From: Aphidius gifuensis
Taxonomy: Eukaryota; Arthropoda; Insecta; Hymenoptera; Braconidae
Assembly (NCBI RefSeq): GCF_014905175.1
Contig: NC_057790.1
Coordinates: forward strand, 11,186,469 to 11,250,468
Direction: 5' to 3'
Length of the DNA: 64,000 nt
A model generated the notes under the pieces. That model saw only the letters and a program-made list of their open reading frames with translations. It did no database searches and was not told the origin of the DNA. Both the position numbers and the translations under genes were made by a program. Of this stretch, positions 1-12,082 are shown in pieces. The first letter of the stretch is position 1; every line of letters starts with the position of its first letter.

Positions 1-358
1 AATTGTTGACTTGTGATCTGAACAGAACGAACAAAGCCTAGATTATATTAATCTGACTTGTTTCTTCTGTGAATAGTGTACTAAATTTATTACTATTAAT
101 ATTCAATTGTACTGAGTTAAATGAACAAAATTTATGTGTGTCTAAGTGATCTTGAATTAGCTTCAACTGAATTTATGTGTACTTAAGTTTACTGAAAAAC
201 TAAAAATCAGAAAAAACGTGTGCTTGCTCTACGACTACAGTAAGCTAAGTGAACTAGCGTTCGTAAGTGGGCGTGCTTGTGGTTAGTTGTCGGGCGTGCC
301 TGTGGTCAGTTGTCGGTTGTTAAGGCTGTTTTAGAAGTTGCGGTCTTATTCTCAAACA
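1..358. other. AT-rich non-coding, nothing recognised
   Basis: No ORF, RNA gene or clear repeat was seen here. Around 260-320 there is a short local duplication (a phrase ending gtggtcagttgtcgg occurs in two versions). Confidence 0.5.
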
Positions 359-665
359 CGGAGAAATTCAAAAATTAAGTAACTTGTCAGTGGCAATATT
401 GTTGAGCAGTATTACAAGAAGTTTTGTACAAATTTTTAAATATTTTTATTAATTATTTACTAAGTTATTAATTTAACGACAAATTGCGTTCGTGAGAGAG
501 GGGGCTGATGATCACGCATATATAGCCCTAATGGAAGCTCGCTTGTTGGTGTTAAATCAACAACTCAGTAAATAATTAATAAAAATATGTAGAAAATTGT
601 AAAAAACTTCTTGATATACTGCTCAACAATATTGCCACTGACAAGTTAAGCAATTTTCAAATTTC
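359..665. repeat. Imperfect palindrome (foldback)
   Basis: The stretch around 385-475 (with CAGTGGCAATATTGTTGAGCAG) reads as the reverse complement of about 560-645 (CTGCTCAACAATATTGCCACTG). A roughly 80-base spacer lies between the arms. A third, forward copy of the right arm lies at 6790-6880. This suggests a mobile foldback or MITE family rather than a host feature. Confidence 0.7.
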
Positions 666-1090
666 TCTGACTCTTTTTTCATTCAAAGTTAGACAAATTG
701 AATTTTTGCTCGACATTCAACAATCATATAATAAAAATTGAACAATAAATGAATGAGTTTTTGATCATACTGTTTTAATCGGTAGTTTATAATGAAGCTA
801 CAGTTGAAATTTCAAGTCAATTTATTCATTTTTGAAGAAGTTGTCTCGAGTTATATGATTAAAAAAAAGTATTTTAAAAAAAAAAAAAAATTTCGTTTTT
901 ATTTTTTATCGCGAAAACTAATTATCATGAAACAAAATTTATTTGGAAAAAAATATGTATTTTTTAATTTTATTGACGACTGTATTTTTTTTTTTTTTTT
1001 ATTGTTTAATTTTAATTTTTCTTATTTTCCACCCACAGCAACATAGCGTTTTATTGTCTTCGAGCGCTCAACGTGTAATTGCATCTGGAC
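575..1090 (+). repeat. Dispersed direct repeat, copy 1
   Basis: About 500 bases run parallel to 6790-7320. Both share the same order of landmarks: a poly-A/T-rich block, a phrase ttttattttttatcgcg, another T-run, then cccacag/cccagag and a cttcgag block. Divergence is substantial with several indels, so both are old copies of one repeat. They flank the MULE relic at 4.9-6.4 kb, but no evidence ties them to it. Confidence 0.6.
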
Positions 1091-1570
1091 ATGAGTATAA
1101 ATATTAATTTTCTTTAATAATTCATATTTTTATTAATAATTTATATTTTATTTATTTTATTTTATTTTATATTTTTTTTCTGAATATTTCAAGTAAAAAT
1201 CAGAAAATGACATTTTTTTTTCGTTTTCTAATATATATCAATATTGTCAAGCAAATAAAACAATAAATTGAATAATAAAAAAAATAAATTAATAAATAAT
1301 AAGCACTGCACTGATTTATTACTGATTCATTGTCTTTATTGACTCATGAAAGAAACAAAAAAAAAAAAAAATAAAACGTTTTTTACGAATCCTAGTTTTT
1401 TTTTTTTTTTATCAAGCACTGCATGTGAAGCACCAGAGAAAAGAAAGAACGAAGAAAAAAAAACAGATAATACAAATGATAAAATGTATAAATAAAAAAA
1501 AAAAAAATTTTGTGAGCCATCTAGACTCGCGGGTTTATTATGTGTAAAAATCTTCGGCGTGTTTCTACAA
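1091..1570. other. AT-rich low-complexity DNA, no gene
   Basis: Long A and T runs only. The short reading frame on the minus strand at 1336-1590 is a by-product of poly-A/T tracts. Confidence 0.6.
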
Positions 1571-2905
1571 AAATTCTTACGAATGCGCAAAGTGGTTAAA
1601 AATGAAGTTGAAATATAAAAAAAACGGCTATTTATCGGTTATATGTCGTATAGTTATTGAAATAACGAAATAATTTTAAATTTAATAATGGCAATCAATA
1701 GAGATCGTTGGGGAAAAGAAAATGTTTTTAAAAAAACTTCGATATCTCGAATAGTTTTCGAGTTATAATATTTTTTAAAATTTCGATATATCGATTTTTT
1801 TTTATTTATTTATTTATTTAATAATGGAAGTCGATTAAACTCATCAAGGAGAAAAGAAAATCGAATACAATTTTTTGATCGCGCGAATAGTTTTCGAATT
1901 ATCGATATCTTTCTAATGTTAATGATAATTTTTTTCATAATTGATAATATAATAGAGCTAAGTAAAAAAATAAAGCTAAGTAAAAAATATAGCTAAGTAA
2001 AAAATATAGCTAAGTTAAAAATATAGCTGGTAAAATTATGTAGATATTGTGTGTTTGGCTATAAATATATAGCTAAGTAAAAAAAATAGCTAAGTAAAAA
2101 ATATAGCTAAGTAAAAGATATAGCTGGTAAAATTATGTAGGTATTGTGTGTTGGGCTATAAATATAGCTAAGTAAAAAAAATAGCTAAGCAAAAAATATA
2201 GCTAAGTAAAAAATATAGCTAAGTTAAAAAAATAGCTAAGTAAAAAATATAGCTAAGTAAAAAATATTGCCAAGTTAAAAATATAGCTAAGTAAAAAATA
2301 TATAGCTAAGTAAAAAATATAGCTAAGTAAAAAATATAGCTAAGTCAAATTATGTAGATATTGTGTGTTTGGCTATAAATATAGCAAAGTAAAAAATATA
2401 GCTAAGTAAAAAACCTAGCGACCAAGTAAAAAAAACTTGGATATATTCATTATTTTCAAAAAAAAAAAAAATATATATTCGTGCTTAACAATACGCGACA
2501 ATCAATAATTAGCAGTTTTTTTGAAAAAAAAAACAAAAATTTCGACTTTTTTTTTTGAGAAAAAGAAATTGTATACATTTTAAAAAAAATATCGATAATT
2601 TGATAACTATTCGAGATATAAAAATTTTTATTGGGCTTTTTTTTTAGCTTGGCGAGTTTTATCGATTGCCTTTATTAATATTAAAAAAAAAAACTTAATA
2701 TATCGAAATATATAAGTTATTATAACTCGAATACTATTCGCGATATCGAATTTTTTTATGTTGACTATTTTTTTTACTTGACGAGATTCATTGATGGCCA
2801 TTATTAAATTTGAGAATTAATCGTTATTTCAATAGCTACACGATATATAACCGATAAATAGCCGTTTTTTCCATATTTCAACTCCATTTTTAACCACTGC
2901 GCATT
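1571..2905. repeat. Foldback element with long inverted arms
   Basis: The left arm (about 1571-1930) includes acggctatttatcggttata and a TCGATATCTCGAATAG-type block. It is mirrored by the right arm (about 2560-2905), which has tataaccgataaatagccgt and cgaatactattcgcgatat. The centre is the tandem array at 1945-2425. The arms are diverged and have gaps, so the boundaries are approximate. No target duplication could be fixed. Confidence 0.7.
1945..2425 (+). repeat. 17-bp tandem array (TAGCTAAGTAAAAAATA)
   Basis: More than twenty copies of a roughly 17-base unit, TAGCTAAGTAAAAAATA, with small variants. They are interrupted three times by the same roughly 45-base spacer containing ATTATGTAGATATTGTGTG and ggctataaatat. 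The spacer gives a higher-order period. It is a satellite-like core inside the foldback arms and has no coding capacity. Confidence 0.9.
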
Positions 2906-3680
2906 CGTAGGAATTTTTTCCGTATTTTTCCCGTAATCGTGAGAAAATTTTTTATAAAAACCGAATAAAAAACATGTTGTCTCGGTTATGATAATATCTT
3001 CTGAAATTCTTCTGTACAATTACAATAATAATTTTCTCTTTCAAACTAACACATCAGTCATCAATGTCTATTTCTCTTTTTTTAAAACATAAAATTAGTC
3101 AATATTATAAATAAATTATTATTGTATAATAATTCAATATTATCTTTCGTATTTAGGAAATATTATTTTATATAAACAATAATAATAGGTATATTAATCT
3201 TGTAAATGAAAAATACTTGCATATGCATGTATAATGTCTATATATGTACAATATGAACTTTACTTCGCCTAACAAATGCAAGTATAACTAATAAATACAA
3301 ATAAAATACTTGTATATTAATATATACAACGGCGCATATATATATATAATAATAAATAAATTAAATATATAAATACGCGCATTTAAATTCATCTATACTA
3401 CAGAACGGCTGATGGTAACGGTTACCGACCGATTACCATGGCACTGCAAGGCGCAATGTAGACTGACAGAAAATGGATTCCTGCCCAGATCCGTTACCGG
3501 ATCTGACGTCTAAACTCTATGTTTTTTCCTTTTACTCTAACCCAACCCGCGCCTAAAGATGTTTACACATCAAAAATACAATTTGATATTGTCGAGGTTT
3601 ATATCCATTATAATACAACATAAACTCTAAATTATTAACAATAAATGAATCAAAATAATAAAATATTATTATTTTTAGTT
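2906..3680. other. Non-coding AT-rich DNA
   Basis: No gene was seen. A short GC-richer island at about 3405-3560 contains an inverted pair (atccgttaccggat) but no recognisable family. Confidence 0.5.
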
Positions 3681-3971
3681 TTAACATATTTTGGTTGCTA
3701 TGTAGACATTTGATCTTCTGGTAATAATACATGGTCTTGGTGCTGGTTTTGCATTGGGCCGTTTAAACTCAGATAGTTTATCTTGTGAAAGACTAGTTAT
3801 TAAATCAAGTCAACTCCAAAAATTATTATGAGGACGTTGTTTCTTAATTATTTTTAAAATTTTGTTTTTAATGTTTGCTTGGTTGTGTACACATGCATGA
3901 TAAATACTTGTTATCAAATAACACTGTGGTATTTTTATGATCATCATCTTAAGAGACTCAAATGATAACAT
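3681..3971 (-). pseudogene. Short unidentified coding relic with one stop
   Basis: On the minus strand an ATG at 3969-3971 opens a 96-residue frame that is interrupted once, by TGA at about codon 54, and closes with TAA at 3681-3683. The composition (regular codons, a Lys/Pro-rich tail with 'KRPNAKPAPRP') looks more protein-like than the flanks. No family was recognised. It could be a fragment of a larger decayed gene or chance. No promoter or splice evidence was seen. Confidence 0.25.
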
Positions 3972-4879
3972 CTCGTGCGTTCATTTAAAAGATAATATAC
4001 ATATATTTTTTTTTATTATTATTCATTATTAAATATATCGTTATTATTGTCATGATATAGCATTAGCACTTTCACCTCATCTTGATAGACTAAATTCACA
4101 CATGTACCTGTTCTATTGGTAAAAGTGATTGATTATGAGTAATTATGAGTCAATCGAGAAGATAAAAAACAACCTGTTAAACCAGTTGAAGAATAGAGAC
4201 GAGAAGTGCAACTTGAATCTTAATAAATTTGTATTATTTTGACGTTCAATGGCTGGTTTTTAAGCTGCATCATATGCAATCAGTTATTAAAATAATTAAA
4301 TCGCTGATCCATAGAGATTTCTAAGAAAACCGAGTGATGCTAGTCTTAAATATGATTTACAATTATGATTTACGATTCCCCCCCCCCCCTATGTGACTGC
4401 CGTCCCACCTGACTTTCTTCACAATGTCTTCTGTTCCACGTGACTTTTTCCTTAATTTTTGTTTGAGATCTATTTTCTTTTTTTTTTGTGAAAATTGTGT
4501 GTTGTGCGGTTATATTCTTTTTCACTTGAGGTCAGATATTAATTCGTCGTGTAATTTCTTCCATTGTATCTGGCTCTATTTTCTAAATGTGTATATCTAT
4601 GTACGTAGTGCGGCTCAATTTTATTGTTTGTCACGCTCAATGAGCATTAGAAATGTATTACTCCGCCGTATTTCGATTTTATTCTTGAAATGTATTCCAC
4701 TGTGTCTGGCTGGTATAATTCCGTCTTACATAGTTTGTCGTTATAACTGTGTGTTATTAATTGATAATTTGTGCCTTGGTAAGTTTTGTTTTTATGTCGG
4801 TACATTTTATAAAATAATATTGTTTTATAATTATTCTGTTTTCTTTTTCATGTTAGTTAATTATATTTGATGAGTAAAA
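3972..4879. other. No supported gene; C-run and T-rich DNA
   Basis: Holds a run of C at about 4380-4390 and a T-rich region. The 148-codon open frame at 4424-4870 encodes an implausible Phe/Cys/Ile-rich product and was not accepted as a gene. It is probably the 5' flank of the MULE relic. Confidence 0.5.
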
Positions 4880-6370
4880 ATGACATTGAAATTCATTTTA
4901 AACAAGTATGGCAACAAAGAGCTGTTGGTAGACGGGTTTTTGTTTACACGTCAGTATACTGGAAAAAAAGAAATTACTTGGCGTTGTCAATCATATGAAT
5001 CTTATGATTGTGCTGCTAAAGCTCATACAACAAATGTTTCTTGTACAGGTACAGACATTTTTTTTTTATATATTTAAATGTAATCAATTATTTTATTTGA
5101 TAATTTTTTTTTTTTTTTTTTTTGTGGTTATAGTTTAGATAGTTTGAGATTATGTGGGACATACGTTCATCCTGGTGATCCTGTCGGTATTGCAAAATAA
5201 AAAGTGTTGTCCAAGTTACGTTCACGTGCACAAAAATCGTCAGACAATACCAAATCGATTGTGGCTTAGTGTATATCTAACGTGCTTTCACCAGTTGCTG
5301 CTGCATTGCCTCGAGTTGAGTCAATGCGTCGGCAAGTACAACGTATATGTCATGACGTGCGTCCATATTTAGCAACGCCAAAATCTGTAGATGAGTTAAT
5401 TCTACCTGATGAATTTACATGTACGTGAAAAGGTGATGAATTTTCGTTGTATGATAGTGGTGGTAAAAATCAGATTTTAATTTTTACGACTGATAAAAAT
5501 TTAAATTTTTTAGCTTCATGTCCAGTGATTCTGTGTGATGGAACTTTTTATTCTATTCCAAGTATTTTTGCGCAATTGTATACGTTTCATGGTTAGAATG
5601 AATCCGATATGACATTGCCTGTTGTATACGTATTAATGTCTAATAGACGTCTTGCATCATATGTAAAGGTTTTGAATGTTTTGTTACAATTAAAACCTGA
5701 AATTAAGCCAGTTTAAATTTTAATTGATTTTGAGAATGCTTTTGTTAAAGCAGTACATGAAGTTTTTCCAGATTCAATTGTGTGTGGTTGTAACTTTCAT
5801 TTTAATCAGTGTTTTGGCGTAATGTTCAATGTAATGGTCTATTTATTCTTTATAATAATGATATAAATTATTCTACTGATATTAGAATGTTGGCAGAATT
5901 AGCTTTTGTGCCTATTTGTGATTTAGATTTTGCTCTGTTGATCACAATCTTTGTTGATAATGCTGATGAATTAGAACCGTTGTTGGGATATCTTAAGCCA
6001 ACCTGGTTGGGTCTTAAAAGTACTCGTTGTCATCGTAAGCCTTTCAAGACATATTATGTGGAATTGTTATGAACGCGTTATTTGTAATCAGCCTCGTACT
6101 ACAAATGCTGTTAAAGGTTGGCACAATTCTTTTAATAAACGAGTGTCACGTGCTCATCCCACAATTGGTGAATTTATCAATTGTATGAAAGATGAACAAG
6201 CAAATACTGAGTTGACGTTGGCTCAAATAAGTGTTCAACGCGTGGTCCTACAACATAAACGACGTAGATATGTTGAATATGATAATCGTTTAGAAAAAAT
6301 TGTTGAAAGTTATAAAAAATATAATATTATTTGTTACTTGAGAGCTGTAGGTTTGAATTTAGAAATGTAA
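4880..6370 (+). pseudogene. Mutator-like (MULE) transposase relic with FLYWCH finger
   Basis: The reading order is that of a MULE/FLYWCH transposase. A FLYWCH-type zinc finger at 4880-5060 has 'KYGNKELLVDGFLFTRQY', 'ITWRCQS' and a downstream Cys. The DDE catalytic core follows. The first Asp lies in 'VILCDGTFYSIP' at about 5525-5560 and the second in 'ILIDFENAFVKAV' at about 5720. A 'CNFHF.QC' block follows near 5790. The helical C-terminal part 'TNAVKGWHNSFNKR' runs at 6098-6370. The frame is broken by at least four stops or shifts (for example after 'GTDIFFLYI', in 'TFHG*NESD' and in 'KPV*ILID') and changes frame near 5810 and 6056. It is therefore dead. Terminal inverted repeats were not identified. 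Confidence 0.8.
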
Positions 6371-6789
6371 TTAATAATTTTTGTTCATTGATCTGGTGGT
6401 CGTACCACATAAACGACGTCGATATGTTAAAATGATAATTGTTTAAAAAAAATTGTGGGAAAATATGAAAAAGATAATATTATTTGTTATTTAAGAACTG
6501 TAAGCTTTGAATTTAGAAAATGTAATTAATAATTTTTGTTCATTGATATTTTATAATTATTTATAAGACTTTAAAAATAAATTTTCAAATATATCACTCT
6601 GTTTTGTCGTAAGTAAATAAATAAATTAATAAATAAATATGTTAAATTAAGAAAATATATTTATTGTAATTATTTGTTTTTCTGTATCTGACACTGTATT
6701 GAGTGGAAGGGGTGTCTTCACGGGGTAGACATCTGTGGGAGGGGTGTCTTTGGGATCTTGGTCATGTAACCCTTGAATCAATAACTCTG
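6371..6789. other. Non-coding; partial duplication of MULE 3' end
   Basis: The phrase around 6405-6535 repeats the end of the MULE relic (cgacgtcgatatgtt... through taattaataatttttgttcattgat), compared with about 6255-6395. This is a local tandem duplication of about 140 bases. The remainder is AT-rich with a G-rich patch at 6710-6770. Confidence 0.6.
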
Positions 6790-7320
6790 TAAATAATTAA
6801 TAAAAAAAATATCTAAAAAATTGTATAAACTTTCTTGATATACTGCTTAACAATATTGCCACTGACAATTTTCTCAATTTTCAAATTTCTCCGACTCTTT
6901 TTTCATTCAAAGTAAGACAAATTGAATTTTTCGTTGGCATAAGACAATTAATAAAAAAAATTAAACGATATTAATAAATAAGTGTATTCAATAATACTGT
7001 TGCAATCGCTAGCTTATAACTAGGCTACAGTCAAATTCACAAGTCGTTTTATCAATTTTTTCAAGAAGTTGTCACAAGTTATATGATTAAGAAAACGTAT
7101 TTTTGTAAAAAAAAAAAATTTGGTTTTTATTTTTTATCGCGTTAACTAATTATTATTTAAAAAAGTTTATTTGAAAAAAAAAATATGTATTCTTCAATTC
7201 TGTCGATGACTATATTTTTTATTTTTCTTATTTATTAATTTTAATTTTTCTCATTTTTCACCCAGAGTAGCATGAGGTTTCCTTTCCTTCGAGTGTTTAC
7301 TGGTTTTGCATCCAGACCCT
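6790..7320 (+). repeat. Dispersed direct repeat, copy 2
   Basis: Diverged parallel copy of 575-1090, beginning with the same taaataattaataaaa block and CAATATTGCCACTGACAA phrase and ending with cttcgag...gcatccaga. No coding content. Confidence 0.6.
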
Positions 7321-7717
7321 CAATTGAGAAGATAAACTAAAATTTAAATTGTGAAATTGAATAAAAAAAAAAAACGCAAATAATATGTCGGTAAAATTAT
7401 GAGTTTTATAATTACTATTATGATTGTTTTTATTTATGTAAGTTTAAAAAATTTTTATACATATTTAAATACATCTTGATTTATCAAAAAGCTAAAAAAT
7501 ATTATAATCAATAAAATAAGAATTTAGTTTGAATTCCAATGAAAAAAAAAAAATTGAATCATAAGTCATTGTATTATAATTTTGAAGTGAACAAAATATT
7601 AATTCAATCATCACAAAACAAATAAACTTTTATCAATAAACAATTATGTGTGAAGTTTATTTTTATGTCTTTACTTATCAATAATGTTTTTTTTTTTAAT
7701 TATTTGAAAATCCTATA
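7321..7717. other. AT-rich flank, nothing seen
   Basis: Non-coding. Its last five bases (CTATA, 7713-7717) are the left target-site duplication of the Copia element. Confidence 0.6.
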
Positions 7718-8009
7718 TGTTGGAGATACAAAGTCTGATGACACGTCCCTGACTAAATATATTTACAATTGCTACACTACCGGACACAAATCTTAACTTA
7801 CAGGCTGACACTAAACAAACATACACAACTATACACTACACACACACTATATGCACCCCTATATAATATATTCATTCCAGTTCCGGCCGCCGTGCACTTT
7901 ACAGTCTTGCCTCGCATTATATATTCTCTGACTGCTAATCAAATAAACGTAACCAATAATATTAAACTGTACTTGTTATTATTTATGATCTACCCTCACA
8001 TAACCAACA
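7718..8009 (+). repeat. Copia 5' LTR
   Basis: 292 bp, TG...CA ends. It differs from the 3' LTR at four sites: two adjacent in caattgct/caattagt, one in cagtcttg/cactcttg and one in ctaatcaa/ctaattaa. It contains a CTATATAATATATT TATA-like stretch at about 7858-7873. Confidence 0.97.
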
Positions 8010-8025
8010 GGTTATGGGCCCAGGC
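8010..8025 (+). promoter_or_regulatory. Primer-binding site, initiator tRNA-Met half-tRNA type
   Basis: GGTTATGGGCCCAGGC begins immediately after the LTR. It complements the anticodon arm (CTGGGCCCATAACC) rather than the 3' end of initiator tRNA-Met. That is the priming mode known for Drosophila copia, where a 5' half-tRNA is the primer. One mismatch is seen near the end. Confidence 0.85.
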
Positions 8026-8167
8026 ATTTAGCCTAAAATTAAATAACAAGCATTTAAATAAATTTTCTCGTTTAACGTACAACGCGTCTAGTGAAAACGT
8101 GTAGCGTCTATTGCATCAGAAACCGCGTGTGAACAGTGAGTGCTTATATATATAAAAATTAGTGACA

Positions 8168-9142
8168 ATGGCGAAATCTCACGTTATCTCAATTGATCCA
8201 TTAAAACATGATAATTATGAAATATGGAAAGTCCGGATGGAATCATATTTATATAAATTGGATTTCTGGGATATCGTATCAGGCGTTAAAACAAAACCTC
8301 CAACAGAATGTGATGATTGGAATCAAAAACATAAACTGGCCAGATGTGAAATAATCCTAGCCGTTTCAGCTAGTGAATTACAAAGTATTAATTCTACAAA
8401 TACGTCCAAAGAATTATAAGACAAAATTAAAAATGAGCATCAGTCAAGTGCACCAATAAATAGAGTGACTTTACTTGCCATGCTTACTCGTTTTAAAATG
8501 GATAGCGCAAAAAGCATCCAAGATAATATTAATGAATACTTTGATCTTGTTAATAAATCCAAACAAATAAATTTGGAAGTAACAGATGAAATTTTGGCCA
8601 TGTTTTTATTAAATAGTTTGCCTGAAGAATTTGAAAATTTTAGAATGATAATTATGACTAGAGAGACTTTTCCATCATTGCAAGATCTGCGCTCGAAACT
8701 TCTAGAAGAGTCAGATGCAAGAAAATCTATTACAGAAAATAGTGGAAACAGTCAAGGTCAGAGAGCCATGTACGCAAAATCTTCGTTTGGCCGAAAAGGC
8801 CCGAGCAATCGAAACTCGTTTTCTCGAAGTGGAAAACGACCTGCACATAAACCGCCGTCACACACAGAAACAGACGACCGGTATAACAATAACAACAGAG
8901 GTGGGGGAACGAATGGACAAAGAAGATGGACCCCGCACAACAACAATAACAAAGGTTTTGACAGAAAGTCAAGCAATACAATACGCTGTGAAAGGTGCAA
9001 TGGTTACAATCACCATGCAAAAGATTGCTATTCGAAAAATATTTATAAACATGCAAATTATGCAGAAGAAGAAGAAGAAGATGAATACGATGAAAATATC
9101 AACTCGCTGCAAGTGCTCAAACAAATGAAGAAATCGCATTAA
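8168..9142 (+). pseudogene. gag: Copia Gag, one nonsense codon
   Basis: The first ATG of a 324-codon frame is at 8168. A TAA at 8417-8419 interrupts it, but the same frame continues through 9142. The N-terminal half has the copia Gag (UBN2-like) pattern 'DNYEIWKVRMESYL'. The C-terminal third is Arg/Asn/Ser-rich and ends in a CCHC zinc knuckle, 'CERCNGYNHHAKDC' (C-x2-C-x4-H-x4-C), around 8987-9030. That knuckle would bind genomic RNA in the particle. An acidic 'EEEEEDEYDE' tail overlaps the start of the protease frame. The stop removes the knuckle, so this copy cannot make full Gag without readthrough. Confidence 0.9.
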
Positions 9143-12047
9143 TGAATTATGTAAACAATGCTAACAAATCAAATGATAAAAATCTATGGTGCTTAGATAG
9201 TGGCAGTACATCACATATCACTGCAAACAATAAGCTATTTAAACAAATTGAAAAAGCAAATTTAAAATAAAGCCTTGCCAATAATGATTCAACAAAAATA
9301 AGTGGTGTTGGTGAAATTAAAATAAATATAAATGATGGTAATAAACAAAAGACAGTGAAATTATGACGGGAGGACAACAGATTGACTAGAAATAGTCCAC
9401 AGTGACGTAAGCGGTCCAGTTCGATGCCCTTCTCACAGTGGACACAGATTCTTCATCACCTTTATAGATGACTATTCAAGATGGGGTGAAGTATACTTTT
9501 TAAAACATAAAAATGAAGCGTTAGAAAAATTTAAAATATATAAATCTATGGTTGAAAATTTTACTGGCAAGAAAATTAAAATGTTACAGACAGATAATGG
9601 TCGAGAATACTGCAATTCAAACTTTGATAAATTCCTACAAGAAAATGGAATTAAGAGGAGGTTAACTGTACCATATACACCACAACAAAATGGCGTAAAG
9701 AAAGAAATAGAACCCTGGATGAAATGGCAAAGTGCATGATGCGACATGCTGAAATACCAGGTACATTTTGGGCTAAAGCAATCAATACAGCCAATTATAT
9801 TCGTAACAGATGTCCAACAAAACCTTTAAATGGCAAAACGCCTCATGAACTGTGGACAAATAAAATTCCAAACGTTGACCGTTTTCAAATTTTTGGGACA
9901 ACAGTATATGCCTTAGATAACAAAATAAACAAAGGCAAATTTGATTCACGAGCAAACAAATGTGTATTTGTTGGATATTCAGATACATCAAAAGCATACA
10001 AGTAGGAATCCAGAAACTCGAAAAATAATAATATGCCGCAGTAAAATTCATGAATGATAAGTATTATAATAATATGTATGAAGAAATTCTAGGTGAAGGT
10101 GGGGACATGGTGAACCAAAATCCACCATCGAATTCCCTCAAAATAATTAATAATGAACCATCAATTAATAATGAATATGTTTCAGACAATGAATCCATTG
10201 ATGATTTCCAACTAGCTCCAGAAACACCTATTAGAGAGAAAATATACCAGATAGACCAAATAATACATCAATAAGAGGTCGTGGTAGACCAACTATATTG
10301 AGAACAGGTGGTAAAGGTAGACCTAGAAAAATATATCAACAAATAAGAAACAATACAATAGAAATTGTAGATGACTCTGAAGATGAGCTACCAAATGAAC
10401 TAGCAGCTGATGAAATTGCAAACCTAACTGAAGACCCAATTACAATTCAAGATGCCAAAAATTCTGATGATGCCGAAGAATGGCAACAAGCAATCGAAAA
10501 TGAATTACTATCTCAAATTAAAAACAAAACATGGGATATTGTACCAAAACCAAAAGACAGAAAAGCTATTGGCAATAGATACGTCTTCAAGACAAAAGAA
10601 ATTCCTGGCTCAATTTCTGGCAAAAAGAAAGTCAGATTAGTAGCTAAAGGATGCTCTCAAAAATCAGGTGAAGATTATTTTGAAACATTCTCACCAGTTG
10701 CAAGACTCACTTCAATAAGAGTTATGGCTGCACTAGCAGCAGAATTTGGACTCATGATACATCAAATGGATGTCGTAACAGCCTACCTGAATGGTGACTT
10801 GAATGAGAAAGTCTACATGAAAGTCCCTGAAGGGCTTGAAGATATGCTGACTAAAATGTTGTCAGGCAAACCTGTTGGATCGAGTAGGCAGGTCATGTCA
10901 GACACACGCATTTTAGAAACAGCAGAAAATTTGAAAAATGAACTCCAGAACAACAAAGTCTGTTTATTAAGAAAAGCATTATATGGACTTAAACAGGCTG
11001 GAGTTCAATGGAACAGGAAACTGGTAACTGAATTGAAGAAACTTGGTCTACAACAGCTTACTCAGGATCCATGCATGTTTGTCGCCAGAGACAAACACGA
11101 CATCATGATAATATTAATATATGTGGATGACATGCTCATTGCATCTGCTAATATTACATGGATAAATGAAATCAAATCGTCACTCTCCAAAGTTTTTGAA
11201 ATGAAAAATCTTGGTGAAGTAAAACGATGCTTAGGTATAGAATTTAGCAGGCCTAAAGTAAATGATGTAGTACAATTAAATCAGAAGAAATACATAGAGG
11301 ATATTCTTGAAAGATTTGATATGTCAAACTGCAAGCCAGTCTTGACTCCTATCGAGGCTAACTGCAACCTAGAGAAACCAAAGATTTCCATACAGGCAAC
11401 TCATTGGAGCTCTGATGTATTTAGCCATTTCTACCAGGCCAGACATCTCATATGCAGTAAGCTATCTTAGTCAATTTAACTCATGTTACTCATCTGAACA
11501 TTGGAAAGCAGCAAAAAGAGTTCTCAGATATTTAAAAGGCAGTATAGATACCAAGCTTGTATATAAAAGAACTGGTAAACAATTGTATGGTGTTGCTGAT
11601 GCTGATTGGGCAGGTGACAGAAATGATAGAAAATCATATACTGGATATGCTTTCATATTGGCTGGTGCCAGTATATCATGGGAATCAAGAAAGCAAAGAA
11701 CTATCGCTTTATCTAGCACTGAAGCTGAATATATGGCTTTATCAGAGTCAACCAGAGAAGCGTTATACTTGCAAGAGCTATTTCGTCAGATTGGTATGTT
11801 AATAGAACATACAACTATTTACAATGACAATCAAAGTGCTCAAAAACTTGTATTTAGCCAAGCATATCATTCTCGCACTAAACATATTGACATTAGACAT
11901 CATTTCATCAGAGACGTCTATGAACAAGGGCGAGTAACACCATCATATCTATCAACCGATAAGATGCCAGCAGACATGTTAACTAAAGGGTTAACATCCA
12001 CAAAACTGACAAGTTGCAGCCAAGGACTTGGTCTACAAATAACGTAA
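9128..12047 (+). pseudogene. pol: Copia Pol remnant (PR-INT-RT-RH), frameshifted
   Basis: The protease motif 'CLDSGSTSH' lies at about 9190-9215, followed by a stop at 9268. Integrase starts at about 9395 with 'VHSDVSGP', then 'FIDDYSRWGEV' and 'QTDNGREY'. It shifts frame near 9695 inside the segment expected to hold the catalytic Glu, and continues as 'GTFWAKAINTANYIRNRCP'. RT runs over 10298-11470 with 'VYMKVPEGLE', 'LYGLKQAG' and the catalytic 'YVDDML' (about 11120). RNase H, in another frame (11415-12047), has 'ADADWAGD' and 'LSSTEAEYMAL'. The HHCC zinc domain expected between protease and integrase is absent, and the join near 9367 looks like an internal deletion. Several frame changes make the element non-autonomous. 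Confidence 0.92.
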
Positions 12048-12070
12048 ACAACAGGTTCTACGCCATCATC

Positions 12071-12082
12071 TTTGAGAGGAGG
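12071..12082 (+). promoter_or_regulatory. Polypurine tract of Copia element
   Basis: TTTGAGAGGAGG abuts the 3' LTR and is the expected plus-strand DNA primer site. Confidence 0.85.

Noticed and set aside
1945..2425. Regularly spaced repeats resembling a CRISPR array
   Set aside because: Eukaryotic AT-rich satellite; the 'spacers' are the same sequence each time and there are no cas genes.
4424..4870. 148-codon open frame on the plus strand
   Set aside because: Product is Phe/Cys/Ile/Tyr-rich with no motif, in T-rich DNA. It is most likely chance.
8715..9128. Second open frame overlapping Copia Gag
   Set aside because: A plus-one shadow; the Gag frame carries the CCHC knuckle.
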